Origin: CAIMMJ01 sp037131955
Lineage (GTDB): Bacteria > Bacteroidota > Bacteroidia > UBA4408
NCBI GenBank assembly: GCA_037131955.1
Contig: JBAXQC010000002.1
Location: 25,157-89,156, forward strand
Length of the DNA: 64,000 nt
Direction of reading: 5' to 3'
The notes beneath the pieces are model-generated. The model had not been told where the DNA came from, did no database searches, and worked only from the letters and a program-made list of their open reading frames with translations. The translations under genes and the position numbers were made by a program. Below are positions 62,789-64,000 of this stretch, one piece after another; the stretch's first letter is position 1; each line of letters opens with the position of its first letter.

Positions 62789-63808
62789 ATGCAAGAGCTA
62801 CAAAAAAATATTTCATTAAAAACACTAAACACTTTTGGTATAGATGTAAGTGCCGAACTGTTTTCTAGTTTTAATACTGAGGAAGAACTCAAATACTTAA
62901 TAGAATTAAACAAAAACGAAAAAAAAGAGGTTCTAATTTTGGGCGGTGGAAGCAATATTTTATTTACAAAAAATCCCGAGCAATGGGTTTGGCAAAACTG
63001 CATCAAAGGAATAGAAGTTACTTCTGATTCATCCAACGAAGTGCTGCTTAAAGTGGGAGCAGGCGAAAACTGGCACAACTTTGTGCTTTATTGCGTAGAT
63101 AAAAACTGGGGAGGAATAGAAAATTTATCTCTTATTCCGGGATGTGTAGGAGCAGGGCCAATGCAAAACATTGGTGCATACGGCGCAGAGCTAAAAGATA
63201 CTTGCCATGCTGTAGAGTGCATTGAACGTAAAACCGGACAATCAAAAACATTTACAGCCCAAGAATGTGAGTTTGGCTACCGAGAAAGTATTTTTAAACA
63301 AAAAGTAAAAGACCAATACGTAATAAGTTATGTTTATTTTAAGTTGTCAAAAAACGCCTCAGTAAATACACAATACGGCTCCATACAGCAAGAGTTAGAT
63401 GCAATGAAAATTACAGAGCCTACATTAAAAGATGTGAGCAATGCGGTTATAAACATCAGGCAAAGCAAATTGCCCAACCCTACAGAATTAGGCAATGCCG
63501 GAAGTTTTTTTAAAAATCCTATCGTATCTCAAGTAAAGTTTAACAGCATAAAAGAAAAATTTCCCCAAATAATTTCATACCCTGCAGCAAATGGAAATGT
63601 AAAACTTGCTGCTGGCTGGCTTATAGAGCAATGTGGACTAAAAGGATACAGGCAAAACAACGTTGGCATACACAGCAAACAAGCCTTGGTAATAGTAAAC
63701 TATGGAAATTCTAAAGGTTCAGAGATTTGGGAGCTGTCAGAAAAAGTAATTCAAACAGTTAAAGAAATGTTTGATGTTGACTTAGAAAGAGAAGTTAACA
63801 TTTACTAG
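62789..63808 (+). CDS. murB: UDP-N-acetylenolpyruvoylglucosamine reductase (MurB, type I)
   Basis: 339 residues, full length, the FAD enzyme that reduces the enolpyruvyl group of UDP-GlcNAc-enolpyruvate to make UDP-MurNAc. FAD site: VLILGGGSNILFT and SLIPGCVGAGPMQNIGAYGAEL. Catalytic segment: YRESIFKQK, the active-site serine in NAGSFFKNP and the type I C-terminal region (QALVIVNYGNSKGSEI). Starts 57 bp from the divergent glycosyltransferase. Confidence 0.96.
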   Translation: MQELQKNISLKTLNTFGIDVSAELFSSFNTEEELKYLIELNKNEKKEVLILGGGSNILFTKNPEQWVWQNCIKGIEVTSDSSNEVLLKVGAGENWHNFVLYCVDKNWGGIENLSLIPGCVGAGPMQNIGAYGAELKDTCHAVECIERKTGQSKTFTAQECEFGYRESIFKQKVKDQYVISYVYFKLSKNASVNTQYGSIQQELDAMKITEPTLKDVSNAVINIRQSKLPNPTELGNAGSFFKNPIVSQVKFNSIKEKFPQIISYPAANGNVKLAAGWLIEQCGLKGYRQNNVGIHSKQALVIVNYGNSKGSEIWELSEKVIQTVKEMFDVDLEREVNIY

Positions 63809-64000
63809 GTAGGTATGCAAGCGTACGGTGGTTTGTAACTAGTAGCCCCTCAAAATCTCGTAAACTCAATAAAATCAATTGATTTGAATGAAAACATAGG
63901 ATTCAAAACTACAGATTTCTGATGTTTATTTTTAAAAACATGGTGTTTTTTCGGAGCGAAAAACGGCATCATTTTATCTGGTTATTTTTGTGCAGCAAAA

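Noticed and set aside
63809..64000. Sequence after murB to the window end
   Set aside because: No open frame, tRNA or convincing hairpin was found in the 192 bases; a gene could start beyond the edge.

Overview
The window is AT-rich chromosomal DNA from a member of the Bacteroidota. Four secreted proteins end in type IX secretion (T9SS) C-terminal sorting domains. The genes lack Shine-Dalgarno sequences, and several promoters match the Bacteroidota form TTTG-N19-TAnnTTTG. Bacteroidota-typical families (DUF4199, DUF6913, DUF2027-Smr, DUF4397, DUF4465) are also present. Genus cannot be assigned from the sequence. I found no prophage, insertion sequence, CRISPR array, rRNA or tRNA.

Layout. 1-5.2 kb: the end of nadC, a YihY/BrkB membrane protein, a lone MacB/LolD-type ATPase, a DUF4199-GT2-FAH operon, the SRP RNA gene with a near-ideal promoter, and a DUF4397/T9SS protein. 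5.3-6.8 kb: a ZIP metal transporter and a methyltransferase. 7-10 kb: an ECF sigma factor operon with a 26-residue-repeat membrane protein, a periplasmic protein and an outer-membrane protein. 10-22 kb: mostly housekeeping (Smr protein, ICMT-like protein, START protein, LptF/G, PlsC-like protein, ligA, DUF6913, dapA, polysaccharide deacetylase, DUF885 peptidase). 22-26 kb: ftsY, ribH, a TPR protein and an ABC exporter. 26.3-27.4 kb: a VapBC-type toxin-antitoxin locus whose toxin gene carries a one-base frameshift, plus an orphan gene. 27.4-31.3 kb: a NUDIX hydrolase, then an M42-like peptidase, HlyD adaptor, P-loop protein and Kazal/T9SS operon. 31.3-35.4 kb: an MBOAT acyltransferase with two SGNH proteins. 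35.5-40.4 kb: a PKD/T9SS protein, phaB and phaJ, and a GH13 amylase.

40.4-46 kb holds the most informative locus. A cobalamin riboswitch with its own promoter precedes a BtuB-like TonB receptor, a DUF4465/T9SS protein, a beta-propeller lipoprotein (CTG start), an 83-residue protein and a histidine-bearing polytopic membrane protein. It reads as a five-gene vitamin B12 acquisition operon whose last two members have no assigned role.

46-64 kb: a DMT transporter, a truncated OmpP1/FadL fragment, a DUF4139/MuiA protein followed by a 25-bp tandem repeat and a GC-rich palindrome, an S9 peptidase, a di-heme peroxidase, an MFS transporter, a CocE-type hydrolase, an FkbM methyltransferase, a TauE-type transporter, a GNAT protein, glycosyltransferases, an OmpA-family protein and murB.

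Most genes form short operons with 1-20 bp gaps or overlaps. Several converging pairs share their last few bases.
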